From an uncultured Bifidobacterium sp. (lineage in GTDB: Bacteria > Actinomycetota > Actinomycetes > Actinomycetales > Bifidobacteriaceae), in assembly GCA_937876495.1 (NCBI GenBank), contig CALEGL010000213.1:1-6824 (forward strand): a DNA stretch of 6,824 bases, read 5' to 3'. Position 1 is the stretch's first letter. Every line of letters begins with the position of its first letter. The notes beneath the pieces were generated by a model. The model ran no database searches. It saw only the letters and a program-made list of their open reading frames with translations, and had not been told where the DNA came from. The translations under genes were made by a program, and so were the position numbers. Positions 1-5,518 of this stretch are shown piece by piece.

Positions 1-14
1 GGCGTGTGCTTGGA

Positions 15-23
15 TTATCCACA
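15..23 (+). promoter_or_regulatory. DnaA-box consensus 9-mer, left arm
   Basis: TTATCCACA matches the DnaA-box consensus TTATNCACA exactly. It lies in the AT-richer centre of the left arm of the inverted repeat. Whether DnaA binds here is inference. Confidence 0.5.
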
Positions 24-79
24 TTGTATGCCCGCGTCACCCCGTCAACCGGACGCCGCCGACGGCCGCGGGCATACAA

Positions 80-88
80 TGTGGATAA
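80..88 (-). promoter_or_regulatory. DnaA-box consensus 9-mer, right arm
   Basis: TGTGGATAA on the plus strand is the mirror copy of the left-arm box, giving two boxes in opposite orientation with 56 nt between them. It lies about 50 nt before the pta start, where a bound protein could affect pta transcription. Because the arms are identical, this is not an independent occurrence of the motif. Confidence 0.5.
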
Positions 89-139
89 TCCAAGCACACG
101 CCGCCGGGAGGGAACGCTCGGGCGACTAAGGAGCGGAAC

Positions 140-1822
140 GTGACCCAGACCATATACATCGCCAGTCCGGAGGGTCATCATGGCAGGAACGCCGTGGCTC
201 TGGGAATCGTCGACATGCTCGCCGAATCGCACAGGAAGGTCGTCGTGCTGCGGCCGGTCACCAAGGCCGACGACGTCCTCGGCAGGTCTCTTGGCGCTCT
301 GGCGTGTCCCCGCTCCCCCGAAACCGCAGTGGCGCATGGCGTCGACGTGGGAAGCCTACGGGATGACGTTCCGGCCGCAAGATCCGACATCATGTCTGCC
401 ATCCACCGCCTGGTGCGATCGGCGGAGCCGGACGCCGTCGTCGCCGTGGGCACCGACGGTCCCGTCGAGTTCCTTCCGGACGCCTTCCGTCTTGACTGCG
501 CGGTGGCCGCCGATCTCGGAGCACATGTCGTGCTGGTCATATGCACGCGTCACCGTTCGTCCGAGCAGCTCAGGTCCAGCGTCGACTCCTGTCTGGCTAC
601 CGCGTCCCAGGAGGGGGCGTCTGTTGCCGCCATCGTCGTGACGGGATGCGCGGAGGACAGGGAGACGGAGACCAGAGCGTCACTGGCCGACGTCGGTCTG
701 TCCGTCTCGGTCGTTCCCCCCGTCTCCGTCGAGCTCGGCGATGCGGCCTCCGAGGCGGCGGCCATCCGTCTCATCAAGGGGCATGTCCCTTCGGATGCGG
801 TCATGCGGCTGCTCTCCTCCCCCGTAAGCAGGGTGATGACCCCCGTAGCCTTCCAGCAGGACCTCATCCATCGCGCCTCCCTGAATCGGCGTCGCATCGT
901 GCTGCCGGAGGGCGGCGAGGAGAGGATCCTGCGGGCGGCCGACTATCTGCTCGCCCATGACATCGTCGACATCACCCTTCTCGGCGACCGCAACGACATC
1001 ATGCGCCATGCGCACGCCCTGGGGCTCACGCACCTCGGGACGGCAGAGATCGTGGGCATGGACGATCGAACGCTGCTGCCCGCCATGACGGACCGCCTGT
1101 GCAAGCTGCGGGCGCGCAAGGGCATGACGCCGGAGCAGGGGCGGGCGCTTCTCCGCCAGCCGAGCTACTTCGGTACCATGCTGGTGGAGATGGGACGGGC
1201 CGACGGCCTCGTCTCCGGGTCGGTGACATCCACGGCGGACACCGTGCGACCGGCGTTGCAGATCATCCGCACGCGTTCGGACGCCTCCATCGTCTCCGGC
1301 GCCTTCATCATGTGCCTTCCGGACCATCCGGTGCTGTTCGCCGACTGCGCCATCATGACCAATCCGGACGCCGGGCAGCTGGCGGACATCGCCATCCAGT
1401 CCGCGCAGACGGCCCGCGCCTTCGGCATCGAGCCGCGCATCGGAATGCTCTCCTATTCGACGCTCGGCTCCGGAAGCGGCCCCGACGTCGACCTCGTCAC
1501 CGAGGCGACCCGCATCGTCACTCTGCGGCGCCCCGACCTGCCCGTCGTGGGACCCATCCAGTTCGACGCCGCATGGTCCCCCACCGTGGCCGCCACCAAG
1601 GCGAAGGGCAACGACGTCGCCGGGCACGTCACGGTGTTCGTCTTCCCCAGCCTGTCCGCGGGAAACATCGTCTACAAGGCCGTGCAGCGATCCTCCGGGG
1701 CCCTCGCCATCGGCCCCGTGCTGCAGGGCCTCAACAGACCCGTGAACGACCTGTCCCGCGGAGCCAGCGTCAAGGACATCATCAACACCATCGCGCTGAC
1801 GGCCGTCACAGCTCAGCACTGA
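140..1822 (+). CDS. pta: Phosphate acetyltransferase
   Basis: Cytoplasmic enzyme for acetyl-CoA + phosphate = acetyl phosphate + CoA. The catalytic PTA_PTB domain runs from about residue 245 to the end: an RRRIVLPEGGEERIL opening, YFGTMLVEMGRADGLVSG, STADTVRPALQII, GPIQFDAAWSPTVA, then VAGHVTVFVFP. Near the end LSRGASVKDI holds Ser539, Arg540 and Asp546, which align with Ser309, Arg310 and Asp316 of the Methanosarcina thermophila enzyme. Residues 1 to about 215 resemble the BioD-like N-terminal domain of long Pta proteins, but the P-loop position reads GHHGRNA (12-18), without the GK[ST] core, so nucleotide binding is doubtful. At 560 aa the protein is shorter than the roughly 710-aa E. coli form; the DRTGG middle domain appears absent. 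The GTG start is set by AAGGAG at 128-133, 6 nt upstream. ackA follows in the same direction, so co-transcription is likely. Confidence 0.96.
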   Translation: MTQTIYIASPEGHHGRNAVALGIVDMLAESHRKVVVLRPVTKADDVLGRSLGALACPRSPETAVAHGVDVGSLRDDVPAARSDIMSAIHRLVRSAEPDAVVAVGTDGPVEFLPDAFRLDCAVAADLGAHVVLVICTRHRSSEQLRSSVDSCLATASQEGASVAAIVVTGCAEDRETETRASLADVGLSVSVVPPVSVELGDAASEAAAIRLIKGHVPSDAVMRLLSSPVSRVMTPVAFQQDLIHRASLNRRRIVLPEGGEERILRAADYLLAHDIVDITLLGDRNDIMRHAHALGLTHLGTAEIVGMDDRTLLPAMTDRLCKLRARKGMTPEQGRALLRQPSYFGTMLVEMGRADGLVSGSVTSTADTVRPALQIIRTRSDASIVSGAFIMCLPDHPVLFADCAIMTNPDAGQLADIAIQSAQTARAFGIEPRIGMLSYSTLGSGSGPDVDLVTEATRIVTLRRPDLPVVGPIQFDAAWSPTVAATKAKGNDVAGHVTVFVFPSLSAGNIVYKAVQRSSGALAIGPVLQGLNRPVNDLSRGASVKDIINTIALTAVTAQH

Positions 1823-1829
1823 CCGGTGC

Positions 1830-1853
1830 ACGGGTCCGGACGTCCGGACCCGT
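1830..1853. repeat. Perfect 24-nt palindrome between pta and ackA
   Basis: The half-site ACGGGTCCGGAC (1830-1841) is followed directly by its exact reverse complement (1842-1853), with no spacer, 7 nt after the pta stop. As RNA it would give a stem of about 9-10 bp with a small loop. No T-run follows, so it is not a classic intrinsic terminator. A CCCGCGGG palindrome (1861-1868) and a GTATCCTC direct repeat (1852-1859, 1868-1875) lie just downstream. It may be a processing or stabilising hairpin, a weak attenuator, or a protein-binding site. Confidence 0.9.
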
Positions 1854-1935
1854 ATCCTCCCCCGCGGGTATCCTCGTGCGCGGTAGCCGTGCCTGATCGC
1901 ACGGAGGTCACACAACACAATGGAGGAAGCCCGTC

Positions 1936-3165
1936 ATGGCGAAAACCGTCCTTGTCATCAATTCCGGTTCCAGTTCGATCAAGTACCAGCTGGTCGACCT
2001 CGAGACCGGCGAAGGTCTGGCGTCCGGTCTGGTCGAGATGATCGGCGAGCCGACCGATGGCCATTACAAGCACGAGTATCGCGGCGAGAAGCATGAGCTC
2101 AGGGAGCCCATCCACGACCACGAGCAGGGTCTCAGGCGCGTCCTCGGTCTGTTCGACGAGTACGGTCCCAAGCTCACCGACGCCGGCATCGTCGCCGTCG
2201 GCCATCGCGTCGTCCAGGGCGGATACGTCTTCCCGAAGCCGGCTCTCGTCAACGACAAGACGATTGGCAAGGTCAAGGACCTCGCCGTGCTCGCCCCGCT
2301 GCACAACGGCCCGGAGGCCACCGGTGCCGAGGTCATGCGCTCCCTTCTCCCGGACGTCCCCCAGGTGTTCGTCTTCGACTCCTCCTTCTTCTTCCAGCTG
2401 CCCAAGGAAGCCAGCACCTACGCGCTGAACAAGGAGATCGCCGACCGCTACCACATCCGCCGCTACGGCGCCCACGGCACCTCCCACGAGTACATCGGCT
2501 CGGTCGTCCCCGGCGTCGTCGGCAAGCCCGCCGAAGGCCTCAAGCAGATCGTCCTGCACATCGGCAACGGCGCCTCCGCGTCCGCGCAGATCTCCGGCAG
2601 GCCGATCGACACCTCCATGGGCCTCACCCCGCTCGAGGGCCTGGTCATGGGCGGGCGCACCGGCGACATCGACCCGGCCGTCGTGTTCCATCTCATCCGC
2701 AACGCCCATATGAGCGTCGACGAGCTGGACACCCTGTTCAACAAGCGCTCCGGCATGACCGGCATGACCGGCTTCGGCGACATGCGCGAGGTGCATCGCC
2801 TCATCGCCGAGGGCGACGAGAACGCCAAGCTCGCGCTGGACGTGTACATCCATCGCATCGTCGGCTACATCGGCAACTACACCGCGCAGATGGGCGGGGT
2901 GGACGTCATCACCTTCACCGCCGGCGTCGGCGAGAACGACGACATCGTGCGTCGCCTGGTGTGCGAGAAGCTCGCGCCCTTCGGCGTGAAGCTCGACGAG
3001 AAGAAGAACGAGACCCGCTCCAAGGAGCCTCGCGTCATCTCGACGCCCGACAGCTCGGTGATCATCGCCGTCATCCCCACCAACGAGGAGCTGGCCATCG
3101 CCCGCAAGTCCGCCGAGATCGCCAAGGCCGGCAAGGACTCCTACGGCAACGTGTTCACCCGCTGA
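1936..3165 (+). CDS. ackA: Acetate kinase
   Basis: Catalyses acetyl phosphate + ADP = acetate + ATP in the cytoplasm, the substrate-level phosphorylation step that closes acetate production in the bifidobacterial phosphoketolase pathway. The 409-aa protein is full length and has the ASKHA-fold kinase motifs in order: VINSGSSSIKYQL (Asn9), VGHRVVQGG, RYGAHGTSH, HIGNGASASA, DTSMGLTPLEGLVMGGRTGDIDP, FTAGVGEN and PTNEELAIA. Arg91, Asp148, His180, Arg241 and Glu384 fall at exactly the numbers of the active-site residues in the Methanosarcina thermophila enzyme. The ATG is preceded by GGAGG at 1922-1926. A second strong SD-like GGAGGT lies at 1903-1908, too far away to serve this start. Codon choice is strongly GC-ending and uniform, as expected of a highly expressed gene. 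The 113-nt gap after pta suggests an operon with possible independent control. Confidence 0.98.
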   Translation: MAKTVLVINSGSSSIKYQLVDLETGEGLASGLVEMIGEPTDGHYKHEYRGEKHELREPIHDHEQGLRRVLGLFDEYGPKLTDAGIVAVGHRVVQGGYVFPKPALVNDKTIGKVKDLAVLAPLHNGPEATGAEVMRSLLPDVPQVFVFDSSFFFQLPKEASTYALNKEIADRYHIRRYGAHGTSHEYIGSVVPGVVGKPAEGLKQIVLHIGNGASASAQISGRPIDTSMGLTPLEGLVMGGRTGDIDPAVVFHLIRNAHMSVDELDTLFNKRSGMTGMTGFGDMREVHRLIAEGDENAKLALDVYIHRIVGYIGNYTAQMGGVDVITFTAGVGENDDIVRRLVCEKLAPFGVKLDEKKNETRSKEPRVISTPDSSVIIAVIPTNEELAIARKSAEIAKAGKDSYGNVFTR

Positions 3166-3214
3166 ATGACGCGTCGAACCGATTAGGGACCGAGCCTGAG
3201 TCCGCTCATTCCCG

Positions 3215-3240
3215 GGACCCGCCTCTTATGGGGCGGGTCC
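3215..3240 (+). terminator. Hairpin after ackA, probable terminator
   Basis: GGACCCGCC (3215-3223) pairs perfectly with GGCGGGTCC (3232-3240) around an 8-nt loop; the stem can be extended by a G-U and a C-G pair at its base, and by two pairs towards the loop. It begins 50 nt after the ackA stop. The tail, TGTCATATCC, is only weakly T-rich, so this is a GC-rich hairpin terminator of the kind common in high-GC Gram-positives rather than a textbook one. It is the likely end of the pta-ackA transcript. Confidence 0.6.
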
Positions 3241-3305
3241 TGTCATATCCGCTTGAGAACCTTCCAGCCGTCAGGGGCCGTTTTCTCCGGGCCCATCCGC
3301 GTCTT

Positions 3306-3335
3306 CGACGTTCTTGGTGCCGACGTTCTTGGTGC
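3306..3335. repeat. 15-bp tandem repeat, two copies, in the ackA/aroA convergent gap
   Basis: CGACGTTCTTGGTGC occurs twice head to tail (3306-3320 and 3321-3335), followed by a short third start (CGA). It lies in the gene-free stretch 3166-3446 between the converging ends of ackA and aroA. Apart from this repeat, the ackA hairpin and a weak GGGCC/GGCCC inverted repeat (3275-3279 with 3290-3294), I see nothing supportable in that stretch: no coding frame with a good ribosome site and no RNA gene. Confidence 0.9.
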
Positions 3336-3446
3336 CGAGACATCGGGGAGGCTTCGCGATTCGTCCCTCGTCCGCTCCGCCGGCGCCCCGTTCCTTCGGT
3401 TCCCGTCCCTTCCGCCACGGACTGCCCGGCCCGCGCAGGTCCTCGG

Positions 3447-4937
3447 TCAGCCGCGGGCGGAGCCGATCATCCCGGCCCACATGCCGGGGAAGTCGGGGAT
3501 AGTCTTGCGCGTCGTGGCGATGTCCCTCACCTCGAGCCCCGGTATCGCCAGCCCGAGCATGGCGGCGAAGGTGGCCATGCGATGGTCGGCATAGGTCTCC
3601 ATGACGGCGGGGTGAAGCCGCCCCCACGACACGGGCGTGATGGCGACGCCGTCCTCGAGCTCCTCGGCTCCGGCCCCCACGCGCCGGATCTCGGTGACGA
3701 GCGCGGCGAGGCGGTTGGTCTCATGCCCGCGCAGATGACCGATGCCGACGAGCTCGGTGGGCGAGTCGGCAAGAGCCGCCAGGGCCGCGATGCTGGGGGC
3801 AATCTCCCCAGCTGCGGACATGTCGAAGCGTCCCAGTCCCCGGATGCGACGGCCCTCGGCACGGACGGCCAGCACGCCGCCCGACCGTGTCACGGAGGCA
3901 CCCATGCGTTCCAGGATCCCCGGCAGGAGCCCGCCCGGCTGGGTGGTGGAGGCGGGCCAGCGAGGGACGCGGACCGTCCCTCCGACGATGAGGGCGGCGC
4001 CGAGGAAGGGCGCGGCGTTGGACAGGTCGGGCTCGACGACGACGTCGGCGGGCAGCTGCAGGTCGGCATGCTCCACGGTCCACGTCGCCGCAGCCGTCAT
4101 GCGCACGGTTCCTCCGGCGGCCTCCACGTCCGCCATGGTCATGCGGATATGCGGTAGGCTCGGAAGGCTCGCCCCCGTATGGCGCAGCTCGAGGCCATGC
4201 GGAAGACGGGATGCGACGAGCAGCAGCCCGGAGACGAACTGGGAGGAGGCCGAGGAGTCGATGGAGACGACCGGTCTGGTGCCCGGCCCCGCCACCGATG
4301 CGCGACCGTCGGTGGCTCCGCCGGTGGCGGCTCCGTCCCGCGACGGCATGGTGGACGGTGTCGCGTCGGCCGGTGGCGTGACAACGAAGGGAAGGAAGCC
4401 CGGCCGTCCTTCGTAGCGTATTCCGGCGCCAAGCTGCTCGAGCCCATCCAGCACCGGCCGCATCGGCCGACGGTAGGCCTGCTCGTCTCCATCGAAGCGC
4501 AGAGGTCCGTCGGTGAACAGGGACAGACCCGGCAGGAAGCGCATCACCGTGCCTGCCAACCCGCAGTGCACCGTCCGGTTCCCCTGGAAGCGTCCCGTCG
4601 CCGGCGGGGTGATGCGCACCGAGGTGCCTGGCTCATTGAGGTCCTCGATGCCGACGCCGAGTTCACGAAGAGCCATGATCATCAGATCCGTGTCACGGGA
4701 CCTCAGCAGGCCGTCCAGCGTCACGGGCCGGCGGCCGAGTGCGGCGAGAAGCAGATAGCGGTTCGACAGGGATTTGCTTCCGGGAACGGTCACCGTGGCG
4801 TCCAGAAGATGCGTCGGGGTCGGCGCCGGCCACGTCTCCTGCGGCGATGCCGACGAGGGGGATGTCTGGGATGTCTGGGATTCCCGGGACAGCCGGACGG
4901 GGACGTCCGGGAACTCGCTGAAGGTCATATCCGCCAT
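3447..4937 (-). CDS. aroA: 3-phosphoshikimate 1-carboxyvinyltransferase (EPSP synthase)
   Basis: Joins phosphoenolpyruvate to shikimate-3-phosphate in the sixth step of the shikimate pathway to aromatic amino acids. Motifs in order: VPGSKSLSNR (51-60, Lys55 in the substrate site), CGLAGTVMRF (125-134), FDGDEQAYRRPM (148-159), SIDSSASSQF (225-234), EPDLSNAAPF (302-311), GHETNR (404-409), YADHRMA (449-455) and RKTIPDFPGMW (477-487). The versions are those of Actinobacteria. By my alignment Glu378 sits where E. coli has catalytic Asp313. At 496 aa it is longer than the usual 420-450: a Ser/Thr/Pro-rich N-terminal extension of about 43 residues, and a low-complexity insertion at about 189-221. 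GHETNR has Asn where Asp is usual. No Shine-Dalgarno is visible; Met4 (4928) is an alternative start. YeaO/DUF488 lies 125 nt upstream, on the same strand. Confidence 0.95.
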   Translation of the reverse strand: MADMTFSEFPDVPVRLSRESQTSQTSPSSASPQETWPAPTPTHLLDATVTVPGSKSLSNRYLLLAALGRRPVTLDGLLRSRDTDLMIMALRELGVGIEDLNEPGTSVRITPPATGRFQGNRTVHCGLAGTVMRFLPGLSLFTDGPLRFDGDEQAYRRPMRPVLDGLEQLGAGIRYEGRPGFLPFVVTPPADATPSTMPSRDGAATGGATDGRASVAGPGTRPVVSIDSSASSQFVSGLLLVASRLPHGLELRHTGASLPSLPHIRMTMADVEAAGGTVRMTAAATWTVEHADLQLPADVVVEPDLSNAAPFLGAALIVGGTVRVPRWPASTTQPGGLLPGILERMGASVTRSGGVLAVRAEGRRIRGLGRFDMSAAGEIAPSIAALAALADSPTELVGIGHLRGHETNRLAALVTEIRRVGAGAEELEDGVAITPVSWGRLHPAVMETYADHRMATFAAMLGLAIPGLEVRDIATTRKTIPDFPGMWAGMIGSARG

Positions 4938-4941
4938 TCTA
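4936..4941 (-). promoter_or_regulatory. Possible -10 element for a leaderless aroA transcript
   Basis: On the minus strand TAGAAT (one mismatch to TATAAT) is followed by 7 nt and then the ATG of aroA Met4 (4928-4926). This spacing would start the RNA at or next to that ATG, which would explain the missing Shine-Dalgarno sequence. No good -35 hexamer is visible, and the element overlaps the upstream ATG at 4937. Weakly supported. Confidence 0.25.
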
Positions 4942-4959
4942 GGGCCGTTGTTCCGGCTT

Positions 4960-4977
4960 CGGCGTCCCGAGACGCCG
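4960..4977 (-). other. Hairpin between the YeaO gene and aroA
   Basis: CGGCGTC (4960-4966) and GACGCCG (4971-4977) form a 7-bp stem with a 4-nt loop in the 125-nt gap. On the minus-strand RNA it would follow the YeaO/DUF488 stop by about 85 nt. No T-run follows in that direction. It could be a weak terminator separating the two genes. The rest of the gap shows other short GC-rich repeats but no gene. Confidence 0.35.
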
Positions 4978-5062
4978 CTCCGAGCCGTCGTCGGTGCCGC
5001 AGTGGCCTGGTGCCAGGGGGCCGGCAGGAGGGCGACGTCGGAACCCCCAGTGCCGACTTCCG

Positions 5063-5419
5063 TCAGCCGAGACGGGCGAGAAGCCAGTCCCTCAGCACGA
5101 CGGCGTTGTTGTGCTCGACGTCCTTGGCCGCGAAGACGAGGGTGATGCGGTCACGCAACCGCAGGTCTTCCAGCAGGGAGGCCGCCGCAGGATTGGCGTC
5201 CAGCTCGGCGACGTACCTTTCGCGGAACTCCGGGAAGCGCTCGGGGATATGCCCGAACCAGCCACGCAGCTCCTTCGATGGCGCCACGTCCCGGTCCCAG
5301 AGGTCCACGCGGGCCTTCGCCTTGGACGTCCCCCTCGGCCAGAGCCTGTCGACGAGGACACGCCATCCGTCCGAATCCTGGGGCGGGTCGTATACGCGTC
5401 TGACGCTGATGTCCATCAT
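5063..5419 (-). CDS. YeaO/DUF488 family protein, function unknown
   Basis: A 118-aa protein that matches the E. coli YeaO family along its length (about 115 aa there). Hallmarks: RVYDPP (8-13), the signature RVLVDRLWPRG (20-30), DVAPSKELRGWFGH (44-57), FRERYVAEL (65-73) and VEHNNAVVL (101-109). The Arg/Asp-rich LVDRLWPRG block and the EHNNA loop are the invariant parts of the family, but I know of no established biochemical role. There is no signal peptide or membrane segment, so it should be cytoplasmic. Two ATGs stand in tandem (5419 and 5416). The upstream GGAGGAG lies 4 nt from the first and 7 nt from the second, so Met2 may be the real start. It sits between the metal-binding lipoprotein gene, 99 nt upstream, and aroA, all on the minus strand; nothing shows that the three work together. 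Confidence 0.9.
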   Translation of the reverse strand: MMDISVRRVYDPPQDSDGWRVLVDRLWPRGTSKAKARVDLWDRDVAPSKELRGWFGHIPERFPEFRERYVAELDANPAAASLLEDLRLRDRITLVFAAKDVEHNNAVVLRDWLLARLG

Positions 5420-5446
5420 CCTTCTCCTCCCCCCATGCCGCCGGCC

Positions 5447-5496
5447 GGCCTATGGGTCACGCCATCCGCGCGTGGCGGATCCGCGATCCATAGGCC
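5447..5496 (-). repeat. Nested inverted repeats between lipoprotein and YeaO genes
   Basis: GGCCTATGG (5447-5455) pairs exactly with CCATAGGCC (5488-5496). The 32-nt loop holds a second hairpin, ATCCGC (5464-5469) with GCGGAT (5475-5480). It follows the lipoprotein stop by 22 nt and precedes the YeaO start by 27 nt. There is no T-run, so it may be a Rho-type or processing structure at the 3' end of the lipoprotein mRNA, or a leader structure for the YeaO gene. It matches no riboswitch I recognise. Confidence 0.6.
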
Positions 5497-5518
5497 CGCC
5501 GATCCGGGACCCTGACAC

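Larger units (their letters stand above)
1..102. repeat. Perfect 36-bp inverted repeat (long hairpin) upstream of pta
   Basis: Positions 1-36 and 67-102 are exact reverse complements, separated by 30 nt. Inside the spacer, CCGTC (42-46) can pair with GACGG (61-65), so the whole block can form one long stem with a 14-nt terminal loop. The arm has GC-rich ends and an AT-richer centre containing TTATCCACA and the short palindrome TGGATTATCCA (11-21). The left arm begins at the first base of the window, so the repeat may continue upstream. The right arm ends 25 nt before the pta Shine-Dalgarno sequence. Outward-facing -10-like hexamers (GATAAT at 84-89 on plus, its mirror on minus) exist, but I see no convincing -35. 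It could be an operator pair, a divergent promoter region, a terminator of an upstream gene, or a palindromic repeat family. The repeat is certain; its role is not. Confidence 0.97.

Noticed and set aside
1..102. Invertible promoter, transposon end or CRISPR repeat as explanation of the inverted repeat
   Set aside because: The 30-nt spacer holds no complete promoter and is very short for an invertible segment, no recombinase or transposase gene is in the window, and there is no repeat-spacer series.
680..1918. Open frame of 412 codons on the minus strand opposite pta
   Set aside because: It is antisense to a clearly recognised gene, has low-complexity Gly/Arg/Asp/Val-rich content, and arises from the GC-rich third positions of pta.
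1920..2096. Small ORF with ATG at 1920 behind a strong GGAGGT (1903-1908), overlapping the ackA start out of frame
   Set aside because: The SD spacing is long, the Arg-rich product looks like frame-shifted ackA, and the real ackA start has its own GGAGG. The SD-like site might still help ribosome loading.
1813..2853. Open frame of 346 codons on the minus strand opposite ackA
   Set aside because: Shadow of ackA codon bias. The protein is repetitive Val/Asp/Gly/Ala with no recognisable motif.
3253..3594. Possible small gene in the ackA-aroA gap (plus strand, 113 codons)
   Set aside because: No ribosome site, it runs into antisense aroA, and it contains the tandem repeat. Its product has no recognisable features.
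2961..4157. Open frame of 398 codons on the plus strand across the ackA end and opposite aroA
   Set aside because: It runs through the end of ackA, the terminator hairpin and antisense aroA. The Arg/Gly-rich product has no family features.
5420..5518. Riboswitch in front of the YeaO gene
   Set aside because: The nested hairpins match no known riboswitch core that I can recognise, and the gap is short. Kept only as a structured region.
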